A stretch of DNA of 49,809 bases from an uncultured Gammaproteobacteria bacterium (GTDB lineage: Bacteria > Pseudomonadota > Gammaproteobacteria > GCA-002705445 > GCA-002716945), in contig CAJWVG010000003.1 of NCBI GenBank assembly GCA_913048065.1, forward strand, positions 1-49,809, read 5' to 3'. The notes beneath the pieces were generated by a model. It worked only from the letters and a program-made list of their open reading frames with translations, was not told the origin of the DNA and did not search any database. Below are positions 36,277-47,096 of this stretch, in pieces (the first letter of the stretch is position 1; each line of letters opens with the position of its first letter). The position numbers and the translations under genes were made by a program.

Positions 36277-39200
36277 ATGAATAAAAAATTTAAACATAAA
36301 AATAAGGGTCTTTATAACGAACGTTTCGAAAAAGACAACTGTGGGTTTGGCCTAATAACTCAAATAGATGATAAGCCGTCTCACTGGGTTATAGAGACAA
36401 GCATAAAAGCTCTTCAACGACTCACACACAGAGGAGCTATATCTGATGATGGAAAGACAAGCGATGGTTGTGGCTTGTTAATAAAAAAACCAGATAGTTT
36501 TTTTAGAGAAGTTGCCTCAGAAATGAATATTAACCTGGGTAAAAATTATGCCTTTGGATGTGTTTTCTTAGATAAAAATAATCAAAAAAAAGCTAAAGAA
36601 ACCTTGCATTTCCAATTACGTAAACAAGGTTTGATTGTTGAGGGTTGGAGAGATGTCCCTATTAATAAAAAAGTTTGTGGTGAGGAGGCGTTAGAAACTA
36701 TTCCTATTATTAAACAAGTAATTGTTACAGCTTCAGAATCTACACTAGAATCAGAATTTGAAAAAAAGTTATATATTGCAAGAATACAAACAGAAAAAAT
36801 TTTATCAGATGATAGTAATTTTTATATACCTAGTTTGTCTTCCAGGGTAGTATCTTACAAAGGACTTATTATCTCAGAAAATATTCAAAAATTTTATACA
36901 GATTTAAATGATAAAAGATTGAAAACATCCCTATGTGTTTTTCATCAAAGATTTTCTACAAATACACTACCTCAATGGAAATTAGCTCAACCATTTCGTT
37001 ACCTAGCGCATAATGGTGAAATTAATACAATTCAAGGTAATAGGAATTGGTATTTAGCCAGAAGAAATAAATTGAACATAGAATTACTTCCAGAACTTAA
37101 TAACTTACATCCATTAATTTCTAGATCTGATTCAGATTCTTATACATTAGATAATATGTTAGAACTTTTATTAGCTGGGGATATGGGTATATTTAGAGCT
37201 ATGAGAACGCTTATGCCTCCAGCATGGCAAAATAATAAAAATATAGATGAAAAACTTAGGGCATGCTATGAGTATCATTCAATGCATATGGAGCCATGGG
37301 ATGGTCCTGCCGGAATTGTCCTAACGGACGGAAGATATGCTGCATGCGTACTAGATAGAAATGGATTAAGACCAGCAAGATATGTACTTACAAAAGACAG
37401 ACATGTTACTTTAGCCTCTGAAATTGGAGTGTATGACTACAAACAAGAAGATGTGATTGAAAAAGGCAGATTAGCCCCGGGAGAAATGTTTGCTGTAGAT
37501 ACAGAAAAAGGAGATATTTTACTTACAGATGAAATCGATGACATACTAAAAGAAAGACATCCATATCTAACTTGGTTAAAAAAATACTCTGTTAAAGCTA
37601 ATGACTATAATAGCGAGGAAGAATTACCTATTGGTTTCGAAAATGATTTATTACTAACCTATAAAAAGTCTTTTTCAATATCTTTTGAAGAGGAAAAAGA
37701 AATTATTGCTCCCTTAGCACAGATGTCCCAAGAAGCGACTGGGTCAATGGGGGATGATACTCCTATGCCAGTGATGTCAATGCATAACAGATCTATTTAT
37801 GATTATTTTAGACAACAATTTGCCCAAGTAACTAATCCTCCTATAGATCCTTTAAGAGAAGCAAGTGTAATGTCACTTGAGGTTTGTTTTGGAATAGAAA
37901 GAAATTTATTTGAAGAATCTTCAAAACATGCAGATAGATTAATACTGAAATCTCCAATATTAGACAGACAGACTTATATATCAATAATTGAATCTAAAGA
38001 TAAAAAATACCCCCATGACGTAATAAATTTAAATTTTGATAATACTTTAGACTTAGAAGAAGCAATAAATACAATTTGTGATAGAGCTATTAGAAGTGTT
38101 AAAAAAGGCAATGTAACTATAGTTCTCTCGGATAAAAAAATAAATGAAAATCAACTAATTATACCTGCCCCAATGGCTGTAGGAGCCGTACATCACAAAT
38201 TAATAGAAAATGGTCTAAGATGTGATACTAATATTATTGTAGAAACTGGTTCAGCTAGAAACCCACATCACTATGCTGTTCTCATTGGTTATGGGGCAAC
38301 TGCCATCTATCCATATTTAGCTTTTGAAGTATTAAATGAAATGGTAACTAAAGATAAAATTAATGTTAAAAATTATGGTACATGTTTAGCAAATTACATA
38401 GCAGGTATAAACAAAGGTCTACTTAAAATAATGTCTAAAATGGGGATTTCATGTATATCAAGCTATAGAGGTGCTCAATTGTTTGAAATTGTAGGATTAG
38501 ATAGCACTATCATTGACTTATGCTTCAAAGATACAGTTAGTAGAATATCTGGTTCAGATTTTTCAGATATAGAAGAAGATCTTGAGGAAAACAGAATATA
38601 TGCTTGGGATATTAACAAAGAAATAAAAACAGGCGGGCTATTGAAGTATGTTCATAATGAGGAATACCATGATTATAATCCAGACGTTGTAAAAATGCTG
38701 CATGCATGTGTTAGTAGTGGAGAATTCGAGGATTATATTAAGTATGCTGACCTTATTAACAATAGGGATCCTAGTTTCTTACGTGACTTACTATCATTTA
38801 AAAAACAAAATAAGAAAATACCTTTATCCAAAGTTGAATCAGTTGATAAAATTTTTAGGAGATTTGATACTGCAGGTATGTCCCTCGGTGCTTTATCACC
38901 TGAAGCACATGAAGCACTAGCAATCGCAATGAATACCATCGGAGGAAGATCAAATTCAGGCGAAGGGGGAGAAGATAAAAAGAGATATAAAACAAATAAA
39001 ACTTCAAAAATTAAACAAGTTGCATCTGGAAGGTTTGGTGTTACACCACATTATTTAGTTAATGCTGAAGTGATACAGATTAAGATAGCTCAAGGAGCAA
39101 AACCAGGAGAAGGTGGTCAGCTTCCAGGACATAAAGTTGATGATATGATAGCTGAACTTAGATTTTCCGTGCCTGGAGTAACACTAATTTCTCCACCTCC

Positions 39201-40731
39201 CCATCATGATATTTATTCAATTGAAGATTTAGCTCAACTAATTTTTGATTTGAAACAAGTAAATGACAAAGCTTTGATATCTGTGAAATTAGTATCACAA
39301 GCTGGTGTTGGAACAATTGCAGCAGGAGTAACTAAAGCTTATGCGGATTTGATAACAATATCAGGATATGATGGAGGAACAGGTGCTAGTCCACTTACTT
39401 CGGTTAAATATGCTGGAAGTCCATGGGAATTAGGAATAAGCGAAACACATCAGACACTTATGATGAACAATCTTAGACACAAAGTTCGTCTACAAACAGA
39501 TGGTGGTTTAAAAACTGGTTTAGATGTTATAAAAGGAGCTATGCTTGGAGCCGAAAGTTTTGGTTTTGGTACTTCTGTAATGGTTGCTTTGGGTTGTAAA
39601 TATTTAAGAATTTGTCACTTGAATAATTGTGCGACTGGTGTTGCTACACAAAATAAAATTTTAAGAATGAAACATTTTAGTGGTAGCCCAGAAAGAGTAG
39701 TAAATTATTTTAAATTTGTTGCTGAGGATGTAAGAAATATATTATCAAATTTAGGTTTTAAATCGCTGGATGATATTATAGGCCGTACAGATTTATTAAA
39801 ACAAATCAAAGGATCTACAAAAAAACATAGAAAATTAAATTTAAAAAAATTATTAGTAAATATTAAATCTAAAAATCCTAGTTCATGTACTACTAAATCT
39901 AATGATCCATTTGATAAAGCAACTCTAGCTAAGAAAATTTTAAGAAATGTTTATCCATCTATTAAAAATAAAAAGAAAGGGACATTTGACTTTGAAATAA
40001 AAAATTTCAATAGATCAATAGGTGCAAATATATCTGGAGAAATTGCTAGATTATATGGGAATTATGGATTAAAAAATAATCTAATTACTCTTAATCTTAC
40101 AGGTACAGCAGGGCAAAGTTTAGGAGTTTGGAATTGTGATGGCTTGAATATTAGAATTACAGGTGATTGTAATGATTATGTTGGGAAAGGTATGGCTGGA
40201 GGCAAAATAGTAGTTAAAGCACCAAAAAAGCTTAAAAGTAGGGCTAATAAGATGATAATTATGGGAAATACATGTTTATATGGTGCCACAGGCGGGGAAC
40301 TTTTTGCTGAGGGAATAGCTGGAGAAAGGTTTGGTGTAAGAAATTCTGGGTGTAAAGCCGTTATCGAGGGTAGTGGTGATCATGCGTGCGAATACATGAC
40401 AGGTGGTTCCGTTGTGGTATTAGGAAATACTGGTAATAATTTTGGTGCAGGTATGACTGGTGGACTTGCTTTTGTTTATGATAAAAATAGGCTCTTTAAA
40501 AATAAAATAAATATGCAATCAGTTGAAATACAAAGCCCTATTGACTCTCAATATAAAAAACATCAGAATTATTTATTGAGTCTTTTGAAATCTCATTATA
40601 AAGAGACTGGTAGTTTAGTTACAAAAGAAATTATTAAGAATTTTAAAGAAGAGATTGGTAATTTTATGATGGTCAAACCTAAAGATTCAGATTTTAAAGA
40701 CTTATTAATGATACTCACAAAAGCTGCATAA
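36277..40731 (+). CDS. gltB: Glutamate synthase large subunit (GOGAT alpha)
   Basis: Makes glutamate from glutamine and 2-oxoglutarate. The 1484-residue protein has a class II amidotransferase domain whose nucleophile Cys22 (DNCGFGLI) follows a 21-residue propeptide. The central domain is followed by the FMN/synthase domain with GAKPGEGGQLPGHKV and SGYDGGTGASPLTS, the [3Fe-4S] loop CHLNNCATGVATQ, and the glycine-rich C-terminal beta-helix (GNTGNNFGAGMTGGLAFVYD). Length is normal. A TATAAT at 36265-36270 lies only six bases before the ATG. It is followed by dnaG after three bases. Confidence 0.97.
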   Translation: MNKKFKHKNKGLYNERFEKDNCGFGLITQIDDKPSHWVIETSIKALQRLTHRGAISDDGKTSDGCGLLIKKPDSFFREVASEMNINLGKNYAFGCVFLDKNNQKKAKETLHFQLRKQGLIVEGWRDVPINKKVCGEEALETIPIIKQVIVTASESTLESEFEKKLYIARIQTEKILSDDSNFYIPSLSSRVVSYKGLIISENIQKFYTDLNDKRLKTSLCVFHQRFSTNTLPQWKLAQPFRYLAHNGEINTIQGNRNWYLARRNKLNIELLPELNNLHPLISRSDSDSYTLDNMLELLLAGDMGIFRAMRTLMPPAWQNNKNIDEKLRACYEYHSMHMEPWDGPAGIVLTDGRYAACVLDRNGLRPARYVLTKDRHVTLASEIGVYDYKQEDVIEKGRLAPGEMFAVDTEKGDILLTDEIDDILKERHPYLTWLKKYSVKANDYNSEEELPIGFENDLLLTYKKSFSISFEEEKEIIAPLAQMSQEATGSMGDDTPMPVMSMHNRSIYDYFRQQFAQVTNPPIDPLREASVMSLEVCFGIERNLFEESSKHADRLILKSPILDRQTYISIIESKDKKYPHDVINLNFDNTLDLEEAINTICDRAIRSVKKGNVTIVLSDKKINENQLIIPAPMAVGAVHHKLIENGLRCDTNIIVETGSARNPHHYAVLIGYGATAIYPYLAFEVLNEMVTKDKINVKNYGTCLANYIAGINKGLLKIMSKMGISCISSYRGAQLFEIVGLDSTIIDLCFKDTVSRISGSDFSDIEEDLEENRIYAWDINKEIKTGGLLKYVHNEEYHDYNPDVVKMLHACVSSGEFEDYIKYADLINNRDPSFLRDLLSFKKQNKKIPLSKVESVDKIFRRFDTAGMSLGALSPEAHEALAIAMNTIGGRSNSGEGGEDKKRYKTNKTSKIKQVASGRFGVTPHYLVNAEVIQIKIAQGAKPGEGGQLPGHKVDDMIAELRFSVPGVTLISPPPHHDIYSIEDLAQLIFDLKQVNDKALISVKLVSQAGVGTIAAGVTKAYADLITISGYDGGTGASPLTSVKYAGSPWELGISETHQTLMMNNLRHKVRLQTDGGLKTGLDVIKGAMLGAESFGFGTSVMVALGCKYLRICHLNNCATGVATQNKILRMKHFSGSPERVVNYFKFVAEDVRNILSNLGFKSLDDIIGRTDLLKQIKGSTKKHRKLNLKKLLVNIKSKNPSSCTTKSNDPFDKATLAKKILRNVYPSIKNKKKGTFDFEIKNFNRSIGANISGEIARLYGNYGLKNNLITLNLTGTAGQSLGVWNCDGLNIRITGDCNDYVGKGMAGGKIVVKAPKKLKSRANKMIIMGNTCLYGATGGELFAEGIAGERFGVRNSGCKAVIEGSGDHACEYMTGGSVVVLGNTGNNFGAGMTGGLAFVYDKNRLFKNKINMQSVEIQSPIDSQYKKHQNYLLSLLKSHYKETGSLVTKEIIKNFKEEIGNFMMVKPKDSDFKDLLMILTKAA

Positions 40732-40734
40732 AAA

Positions 40735-42432
40735 ATGAAAAATCTTGATAGATCATTTATTGATGATTTATTATCGCGAATAGACATTGTTGAGGTAATA
40801 AGTCAATCAGTCGAACTTAAAAAACATGGTTCCGGCCATAAAGGCTTGTGTCCTTTCCATGCTGAAAATACGCCATCTTTTAATGTTTCAAGTTCTAAAC
40901 AATTTTATCATTGCTTTGGTTGTGGTGCATCAGGTGATGCAATTACATTTTTGAGGGAATATGAAGGTTTAACATTTATGGAAGCGATAGAAAAACTAGC
41001 AGCCATGGCAAATATAGAGATACCAAAGTCGAGTAATATAAAAATAGAAAATAATACGGGACTGATTGATGTAAATATTTTAACTCAAAATATCTTTGTT
41101 TCAAATTTAATGAGTGATGAAAATGCTATGAAATATCTAAATAATAGAAATATATCAGATGAAATGATAAAACACTTTGGGATTGGTTTTGCCAAAGATT
41201 CATGGGATCAAATTACTAATTTACTAAAAAGTAAAAATAAATTAGCTGAAGGATTAGAGTTAGGTTTATTAGTTAAAAATAATAATAAAGTTTATGATCG
41301 TTTTAGAAATAGAATTATGTTTCCTATAAAAAACACATCCGGAAAAATAATTGCATTTGGCGGTAGAGCTTTAAAAAAAGATGAGAAGGCAAAATATATA
41401 AATTCTCCGGAATCAAAATTATTTTTCAAAAGTGCTGAAGTTTATGGCATATCCGAAGCAAAGCAATATATTAATAAAGAAGATGAAATTATAATAGTAG
41501 AAGGTTACACAGATGTTATTGCTCTACATAAAAATAATTTTAAAAATGCTGTTGCAACTCTCGGTACTGCTTTCACAAAATTACATATAAATAAGCTAAT
41601 ACGATATAGCAAAAATATTATTTTTTGCTTTGATGGAGATATTGCTGGTAAAAAAGCTGCATGGAAAGCATTGACTAACTCTCTTTCAGAAATACGTGAT
41701 ACAGTAAATGTGGGGTTTAGCTTCATCGATAATGGTCAAGATCCAGACCAACTATGTAATGAAAATCCAAAAGAATTTAAAAAATTAATAAAAAAGAATA
41801 CTCCTTTATCTGAATTTATGTTCGAGAGTTTAAGTAAAAACATTGATTTAAATAAAGTAGAAGGAAAGACTAAGTTTGTAGGATTAATTCTTCCGTTGAT
41901 TGAACAACTTCCAAAAGGACTTTACAAGAAATTACTTTTAGAGAAATTATCTGATTTAACACATCTATCAAAAGATGAGTTTTTGGATAATAAAAGAAAT
42001 CATGTCAACAAAAATAGTGATGGAGTTAAAGATACAACTGAAATAAATTCCACTGACTCATTAATTTTATCTATTTTTTTAGAGCATCCTGGAATCTTTG
42101 CTGAGTTTGAAGATAAAATCGTAAATATAGTTACGAACAAAGAGATTAAAGAAATGTTGCAAATGATACCAACTATGAAAAATGGAAATAAATACTATAT
42201 TAATAGATTTTTAGATTCTGATGATAATAAAAAACAATTATTCTTACGTTATTCCTCTGAAAAAATAATTTATGAAGATGAGGAATCTGCTAAAAAGACT
42301 GTTCATTCAATATTCAATAACTTAGATGAGACAAATAAGGAATCACAATATCTAGAAATATTAGAAAAATACTCTAATGGCGAAATTTTAACGCCGCCAG
42401 AAAAAGAAATTCTTAAAAATTTTAAAAAATGA
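40735..42432 (+). CDS. dnaG: DNA primase
   Basis: Synthesises RNA primers for DNA replication. The 565-residue protein has the N-terminal zinc ribbon CPFHAENTPSF with CFGCGASGDA (CHC2 type, about residues 39-64), the RNA polymerase core with GGRALKKDEKAKYINSPE, and the Toprim acidic motifs VEGYTDVIAL and CFDGDIAGKKAA. A poorly conserved C-terminal helicase-binding domain follows. It is slightly shorter than E. coli DnaG (581). The start is three bases after gltB, so it is read as part of a biosynthetic run and not with rpsU and rpoD. Confidence 0.96.
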   Translation: MKNLDRSFIDDLLSRIDIVEVISQSVELKKHGSGHKGLCPFHAENTPSFNVSSSKQFYHCFGCGASGDAITFLREYEGLTFMEAIEKLAAMANIEIPKSSNIKIENNTGLIDVNILTQNIFVSNLMSDENAMKYLNNRNISDEMIKHFGIGFAKDSWDQITNLLKSKNKLAEGLELGLLVKNNNKVYDRFRNRIMFPIKNTSGKIIAFGGRALKKDEKAKYINSPESKLFFKSAEVYGISEAKQYINKEDEIIIVEGYTDVIALHKNNFKNAVATLGTAFTKLHINKLIRYSKNIIFCFDGDIAGKKAAWKALTNSLSEIRDTVNVGFSFIDNGQDPDQLCNENPKEFKKLIKKNTPLSEFMFESLSKNIDLNKVEGKTKFVGLILPLIEQLPKGLYKKLLLEKLSDLTHLSKDEFLDNKRNHVNKNSDGVKDTTEINSTDSLILSIFLEHPGIFAEFEDKIVNIVTNKEIKEMLQMIPTMKNGNKYYINRFLDSDDNKKQLFLRYSSEKIIYEDEESAKKTVHSIFNNLDETNKESQYLEILEKYSNGEILTPPEKEILKNFKK

Positions 42433-42440
42433 TAATATTG

Positions 42441-42470
42441 TTACAATATAATCAATTATGATGATATATT
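42441..42470 (+). promoter_or_regulatory. Possible promoter of metK-ahcY
   Basis: In the 55-base gap after dnaG, TTACAA (42441-42446) and TATATT (42465-42470) are 18 bases apart, with a predicted start near 42477 and the metK ATG at 42488. The match is moderate and the region is AT-rich, so it may be chance. I find no room for a SAM or SAH riboswitch here. Confidence 0.22.
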
Positions 42471-42487
42471 TATTGTACTAATTTATC

Positions 42488-43660
42488 ATGAAAAATAACT
42501 ATTTATTCACATCTGAAAGCGTTTCACCAGGTCATCCAGATAAATTAAGTGACCAATTATCTGATGCAGTATTAGACTATGTCTTTGAATCAGATAAAAA
42601 TGCACGTGTTGCTTGTGAAGTTTTAACGAAAGGTAAAAAAGATACTGCTGGCACGATTGTAGTTGCTGGAGAAATTACTTGTTCTTATCCTCTAGAATTT
42701 GATAGTAAACTCAGAACAGCTATTTGTGATATTGGTTATAATTCTAATGATTTAGGCTTTAATGGAACAGATTGCGAAATAGTTAAATTAATTAATCAAC
42801 AATCTGCTGACATTAAAATGGGTGTTGATAGAGATGATAAGAAAAAACAAGGCGCTGGGGATCAGGGCTTAATGTTTGGATATGCAACTAATGAGACTGA
42901 TGTATTAATGCCTGCTCCTATATACTACTCTCATAGATTAGTAGAAAAACAGGCAGAATTATTGAAAACAAAAAAAGTTGACTGGCTGAGACCAGATGCT
43001 AAAAGTCAGGTTACATTTATTTATGAAGATGATAAGCCAAAAGAAATTGATACTATTGTATTATCAACTCAACATAATAGTTCTGTAAATTTAGAACAAA
43101 TTAAAGATTTTGTAATTGAAGAGGTTATTAAAAAAACAATCCCTGAAAAATATCAAAATAAAAATACAAAGATTTTTGTTAACCCAACTGGCAACTTTAT
43201 CGATGGTGGCCCGATGGGAGACTGTGGTCTAACAGGAAGAAAAATTATCGTGGATACTTATGGAGGAATGGCAAGGCATGGCGGTGGAGCATTTTCGGGA
43301 AAAGATCCATCAAAAGTTGACAGGTCTGCGGCTTATATTTCAAGATATGTCGCTAAAAATATAGTAGCTGCAGGTTTAGCTGATAAGTGTGAAATTCAAT
43401 TATCTTATGCGATTGGTATTGCAAAACCAACATCCATCTCAACTAATACATTTGGAACTGGAAAAATTACTGATGAATCAATTTCAAAAATCATTAATGA
43501 GGTATTTGATTTAACTCCATATGGGATTACTGAAACTTTAGATTTACTAAATAGAAAATATCAACCCACTGCAGCATTTGGGCATTTTGGAAGAGAAGAG
43601 GCAAATTTTACTTGGGAACAAACTAATAAGGTTGATATACTTAAAGACATATCATCTTAA
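42488..43660 (+). CDS. metK: S-adenosylmethionine synthetase
   Basis: Makes SAM from methionine and ATP. The 390-residue protein opens [20 protein letters not shown], has [12 protein letters not shown] (about residues 119-130), the phosphate loop [19 protein letters not shown] (about residues 264-282) and an AFGHFGRE ending typical of MetK. It is followed 27 bases later by ahcY, so SAM formation and SAH removal are linked. Length and motifs are normal. Confidence 0.98.
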   Translation: MKNNYLFTSESVSPGHPDKLSDQLSDAVLDYVFESDKNARVACEVLTKGKKDTAGTIVVAGEITCSYPLEFDSKLRTAICDIGYNSNDLGFNGTDCEIVKLINQQSADIKMGVDRDDKKKQGAGDQGLMFGYATNETDVLMPAPIYYSHRLVEKQAELLKTKKVDWLRPDAKSQVTFIYEDDKPKEIDTIVLSTQHNSSVNLEQIKDFVIEEVIKKTIPEKYQNKNTKIFVNPTGNFIDGGPMGDCGLTGRKIIVDTYGGMARHGGGAFSGKDPSKVDRSAAYISRYVAKNIVAAGLADKCEIQLSYAIGIAKPTSISTNTFGTGKITDESISKIINEVFDLTPYGITETLDLLNRKYQPTAAFGHFGREEANFTWEQTNKVDILKDISS

Positions 43661-43687
43661 CAATAGAATTTATTAAGGACAAATATT

Positions 43688-45001
43688 ATGAAAACTGATG
43701 AAATAGAAAAAATAGGAACAGACTATAAGGTAGCAGATATTTCGCTTGCAGAATTTGGTAAAAAGGAAATAAAAATAGCAGAAACTGAAATGCCAGGTCT
43801 AATGGCACTAAGAGAAGAATATAAAGGTAAATTCCCGCTAAAGGGTGCAAGAATAGTCGGTTGCCTTCATATGACAATACAAACAGCTGTCTTAATTGAA
43901 ACACTCGTGGATTTAGGTGCAGAGGTAAGATGGTCATCATGTAATATATTTTCTACTCAAGATCATGCAGCTGCAGCGATAGCCAGTCAAGACATTCCAG
44001 TGTTTGCCTGGAAAGGAGAAACTGAGGAAGAATATAGATGGTGTATTGATCAAACAGTCAGAGGCCCAAATGGTTGGAAACCAAATATGCTTCTAGATGA
44101 TGGTGGTGATTTAACTGGAATTATTCATGATGATCATAAAGAGCTTTTAGAGGGAATACTTGGTGTATCAGAAGAAACAACAACAGGAGTTCATCGTTTA
44201 TATGAAATGGAGAAAAATAATGAACTCATGATGCCTGCTATGAATGTTAATGATTCGGTTACTAAATCTAAATTTGATAATCTTTATGGTTGCAGAGAAT
44301 CGCTTGTTGATGGAATAAAACGAGCTACAGATACAATGATAGCTGGAAAGTTAGCTGTTGTTTGTGGGTATGGTGATGTTGGAAAAGGCTCGGCAGGATC
44401 CTTAAGAGGTCTTGGGGCAAATGTTTTGATTACAGAAATTGACCCTATTTGTGCACTACAAGCTTCAATGGAAGGTTATAAAGTAGTAGACATAAATGAT
44501 TATATAGATGAAATTGATATATTTGTTACAGCCACAGGTAATTTTAATGTAATTAACCATGACCAGATGGCAAAAATGAAAAATGGAGCCATTGTTTGCA
44601 ATATAGGGCATTTTGACAATGAAATTGACGTTGAAAGTTTAAAAAAATATCAATGGGAAAATATTAAACCACAAGTTGATCAAATAATTTTTCCTGATGG
44701 AAAAAGAATCATCTTGCTTGCAGAAGGTAGATTAATAAATCTAGGTTGTGCAACAGGACATCCCAGTTTTGTCATGTCATGTTCTTTTACAAATCAGGTA
44801 ATGGCTCAGATAGAGATATGGGAAAATCATAAAAAATATGAAAATAAAGTTTATGTATTGCCAAAAGATTTAGATGAGAAGGTGGCAAGACTTCACTTAG
44901 ATAAGCTAGGAGTAAAACTTACCAAATTGACAAAAGAGCAAGCTAATTATATTAGTGTAAATCAAATAGGTCCTTATAAAAAAGATACCTATAGATATTA
45001 A
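43688..45001 (+). CDS. ahcY: Adenosylhomocysteinase (SAH hydrolase)
   Basis: NAD-dependent hydrolysis of S-adenosylhomocysteine to adenosine and homocysteine, relieving product inhibition of methyltransferases. The 437-residue protein has [48 protein letters not shown], the NAD motif [21 protein letters not shown] (about residues 223-243), and ends KKDTYRY as usual (KPDHYRY in most). The 27-base gap from metK is too short for an SAH riboswitch. Confidence 0.98.
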   Translation: MKTDEIEKIGTDYKVADISLAEFGKKEIKIAETEMPGLMALREEYKGKFPLKGARIVGCLHMTIQTAVLIETLVDLGAEVRWSSCNIFSTQDHAAAAIASQDIPVFAWKGETEEEYRWCIDQTVRGPNGWKPNMLLDDGGDLTGIIHDDHKELLEGILGVSEETTTGVHRLYEMEKNNELMMPAMNVNDSVTKSKFDNLYGCRESLVDGIKRATDTMIAGKLAVVCGYGDVGKGSAGSLRGLGANVLITEIDPICALQASMEGYKVVDINDYIDEIDIFVTATGNFNVINHDQMAKMKNGAIVCNIGHFDNEIDVESLKKYQWENIKPQVDQIIFPDGKRIILLAEGRLINLGCATGHPSFVMSCSFTNQVMAQIEIWENHKKYENKVYVLPKDLDEKVARLHLDKLGVKLTKLTKEQANYISVNQIGPYKKDTYRY

Positions 45002-45033
45002 ATTCAAATTTTAATATATCCTGATATTATTTA

Positions 45034-46398
45034 ATGCCTGAAAGTCATACTAAAATTACAACGAAAATTGTAAAAAGAGATCTTAAGGTAGTGTGGCATC
45101 CTTGCACTCAAATGAAAGATCATGAAAAAATACCGTTAATCCCGATAAAAGATGGTAAAGGTGTTTGGCTTAGAGATTTTGATGGTAATAAATATATCGA
45201 TGCTATAAGTTCATGGTGGGTCAATCTTTTTGGACATTCAAATCCATATATAAACAAAAAAATAACTCAACAAATTAATAAACTAGAACATGTATTACTA
45301 GCTGGATTTACACATATGCCCGCTATTACTCTTGCAGAAAGACTTATTAAATTATCACCAAAAAAAATAAAAAAATGTTTTTTCACTGACAATGGTTCAT
45401 CCGCTATTGATGCAGCTATGAAAATGAGTTATCACTACTGGAAAAATAATGGATATCATAAAAAAACTAAATTTATTTCTTTGACTAATAGCTATCATGG
45501 TGAAACATTAGGCTCATTATCTGTATCTAATATCGATTTATATAAGAAAACCTATAAAAACTTAATGAAGGATACAATAATTGTAGAATCACCAGACTGT
45601 TTCTTGAAAAATGAAAAATGTTCAGATAAAAAACATACAGAAATTATGTTTGATAAAATGTTAAGAAGTATTGAAAAGAATCATTCAAACACTTGCGCAG
45701 TTATACTAGAACCTTTAGTTCAATGTGCAGGCTATATGCGTATGTACCATCCTATATATTTAAAACTGCTAAGACAAGCTTGTGATAAATATAATATACA
45801 TTTAATAGCTGATGAAATTGCTGTTGGTTTTGGTAGAACAGGAACAATGTTTGCTTATGAACAAAGTAAAATTACACCAGATATTATATGTTTGTCAAAA
45901 GGCATAACTGGTGGATATATGACATTGTCAACTATTTTAACTACAGACAATATTTATAATGCATTTTATGATGAATACACCAAACTCAATGCATTTCTCC
46001 ACTCTCATAGTTACACCGCAAACCCAATAGCGTGTGCAACTGCAAATGCATCACTAGATTTATTTGAAAAAAATAATACTTTAAACAATAATAAAATATT
46101 GTCTAAATATATCTTAGAATCTTTATCTGATTTATGGAACCATCCAAATGTAGGTGATATTAGACAACATGGGATGATTACTGCAGTTGAAATGGTTAAA
46201 AATAAAACAAAGAAAATACCCTTTAATTGGAAAGAAAGAAGAGGTCTAAAAGCATATAACTTTGGTCTAAAACATAATGTCTTAATTAGGCCTTTGGGTA
46301 ATGTAATTTATTTTATGCCCCCATATATTATTAAAAAAAAGGAAATAGATTTAGTTACTAATACAATAAAAGGCGCTATAGATTTTGCAACAAAATAA
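45034..46398 (+). CDS. bioA: Adenosylmethionine-8-amino-7-oxononanoate aminotransferase BioA
   Basis: PLP enzyme that uses SAM as amino donor to make 7,8-diaminopelargonate in biotin synthesis. The 454-residue protein has VVWHPCTQMKDHEK (BioA-specific Trp and CTQM), GNKYIDAISSWWVNLFGHSNP, FFTDNGSSAIDAAMKM, SYHGETLGSLSVS, IADEIAVGFGRTG and LSKGITGGYMTLS with the PLP Lys. It sits right after the SAM genes. BioC and BioH are 17 kb away, and bioF, bioD and bioB are not in the window. Confidence 0.96.
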   Translation: MPESHTKITTKIVKRDLKVVWHPCTQMKDHEKIPLIPIKDGKGVWLRDFDGNKYIDAISSWWVNLFGHSNPYINKKITQQINKLEHVLLAGFTHMPAITLAERLIKLSPKKIKKCFFTDNGSSAIDAAMKMSYHYWKNNGYHKKTKFISLTNSYHGETLGSLSVSNIDLYKKTYKNLMKDTIIVESPDCFLKNEKCSDKKHTEIMFDKMLRSIEKNHSNTCAVILEPLVQCAGYMRMYHPIYLKLLRQACDKYNIHLIADEIAVGFGRTGTMFAYEQSKITPDIICLSKGITGGYMTLSTILTTDNIYNAFYDEYTKLNAFLHSHSYTANPIACATANASLDLFEKNNTLNNNKILSKYILESLSDLWNHPNVGDIRQHGMITAVEMVKNKTKKIPFNWKERRGLKAYNFGLKHNVLIRPLGNVIYFMPPYIIKKKEIDLVTNTIKGAIDFATK

Positions 46399-47092
46399 AT
46401 TACATCGAATATATATAAATAAAGATATTCAGATAGATGAAAAGATAGAAATAAACATAGAAAAAACTATACACCTTAAGAATGTCTTGCGTATTAAAAA
46501 CAATCAAAACATCATAGTATTTAATGGTGATGGGGTAGAATATCTTGCAGAAATAACATATTTAGAAAAGACCATTGTCCATATCAAAAAAGAAAATAGA
46601 AGAAAAACCTTGGATGCACATAATATAGTCTTGGCTCAATCTATATCAAGCTCAAAACATATGGATTTTTCAATACAAAAATCTGTTGAATTAGGAATAA
46701 ATCATATTGTCCCCATAGTTTCATCTAGAAGCCATCCAGGAAATTACGAAAATAAGATTAAACATTGGGAAAAAATTATTATTAATGCTGTAGAACAATC
46801 AAATGGTCTATATATTCCAAAACTAAGCCCTATAATAACATTTGATAAATACATCAAAGCTGATAACTTAGATCAATATTATAAAATTTGTTTCCATATT
46901 AATGGACGTAGCCTAAATGAAACAGATAAAAGTAAGAATTCTCATATCATGTTAATAGGCCCTGAAGGTGGTTTCTCAGATAGTGAAATTAGTTCTCTTG
47001 AAAAATTTCACTGGAATATAATTTCTCTTGGGGATAGGATATTTAGAACAGAAACTGCATCCATAGTTGCACAGACAATATTAAGGAATTAA
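46385..47092 (+). CDS. rsmE: 16S rRNA (uracil(1498)-N3)-methyltransferase
   Basis: SPOUT-fold enzyme that methylates U1498 of 16S rRNA. The 235-residue protein has HRIYINKDI near the start, HLKNVLRIKNNQNIIVFNGDG (family: H...VLR...G..i...dg), the IQKSVELGINHIVPI block, and C-terminal LIGPEGGFSDSEI and LGDRIFRTETA, which form the knot. No ATG precedes the conserved N-terminus, so the TTG at 46385 is the likely start, overlapping bioA by 14 bases. Confidence 0.93.
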   Translation: MQQNKLHRIYINKDIQIDEKIEINIEKTIHLKNVLRIKNNQNIIVFNGDGVEYLAEITYLEKTIVHIKKENRRKTLDAHNIVLAQSISSSKHMDFSIQKSVELGINHIVPIVSSRSHPGNYENKIKHWEKIIINAVEQSNGLYIPKLSPIITFDKYIKADNLDQYYKICFHINGRSLNETDKSKNSHIMLIGPEGGFSDSEISSLEKFHWNIISLGDRIFRTETASIVAQTILRN

Positions 47093-47096
47093 TTAT

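Noticed and set aside
43661-43687. SAH riboswitch before ahcY.
   Set aside because: The gap is 27 bases and AT-rich, too short for a riboswitch plus ribosome-binding site.
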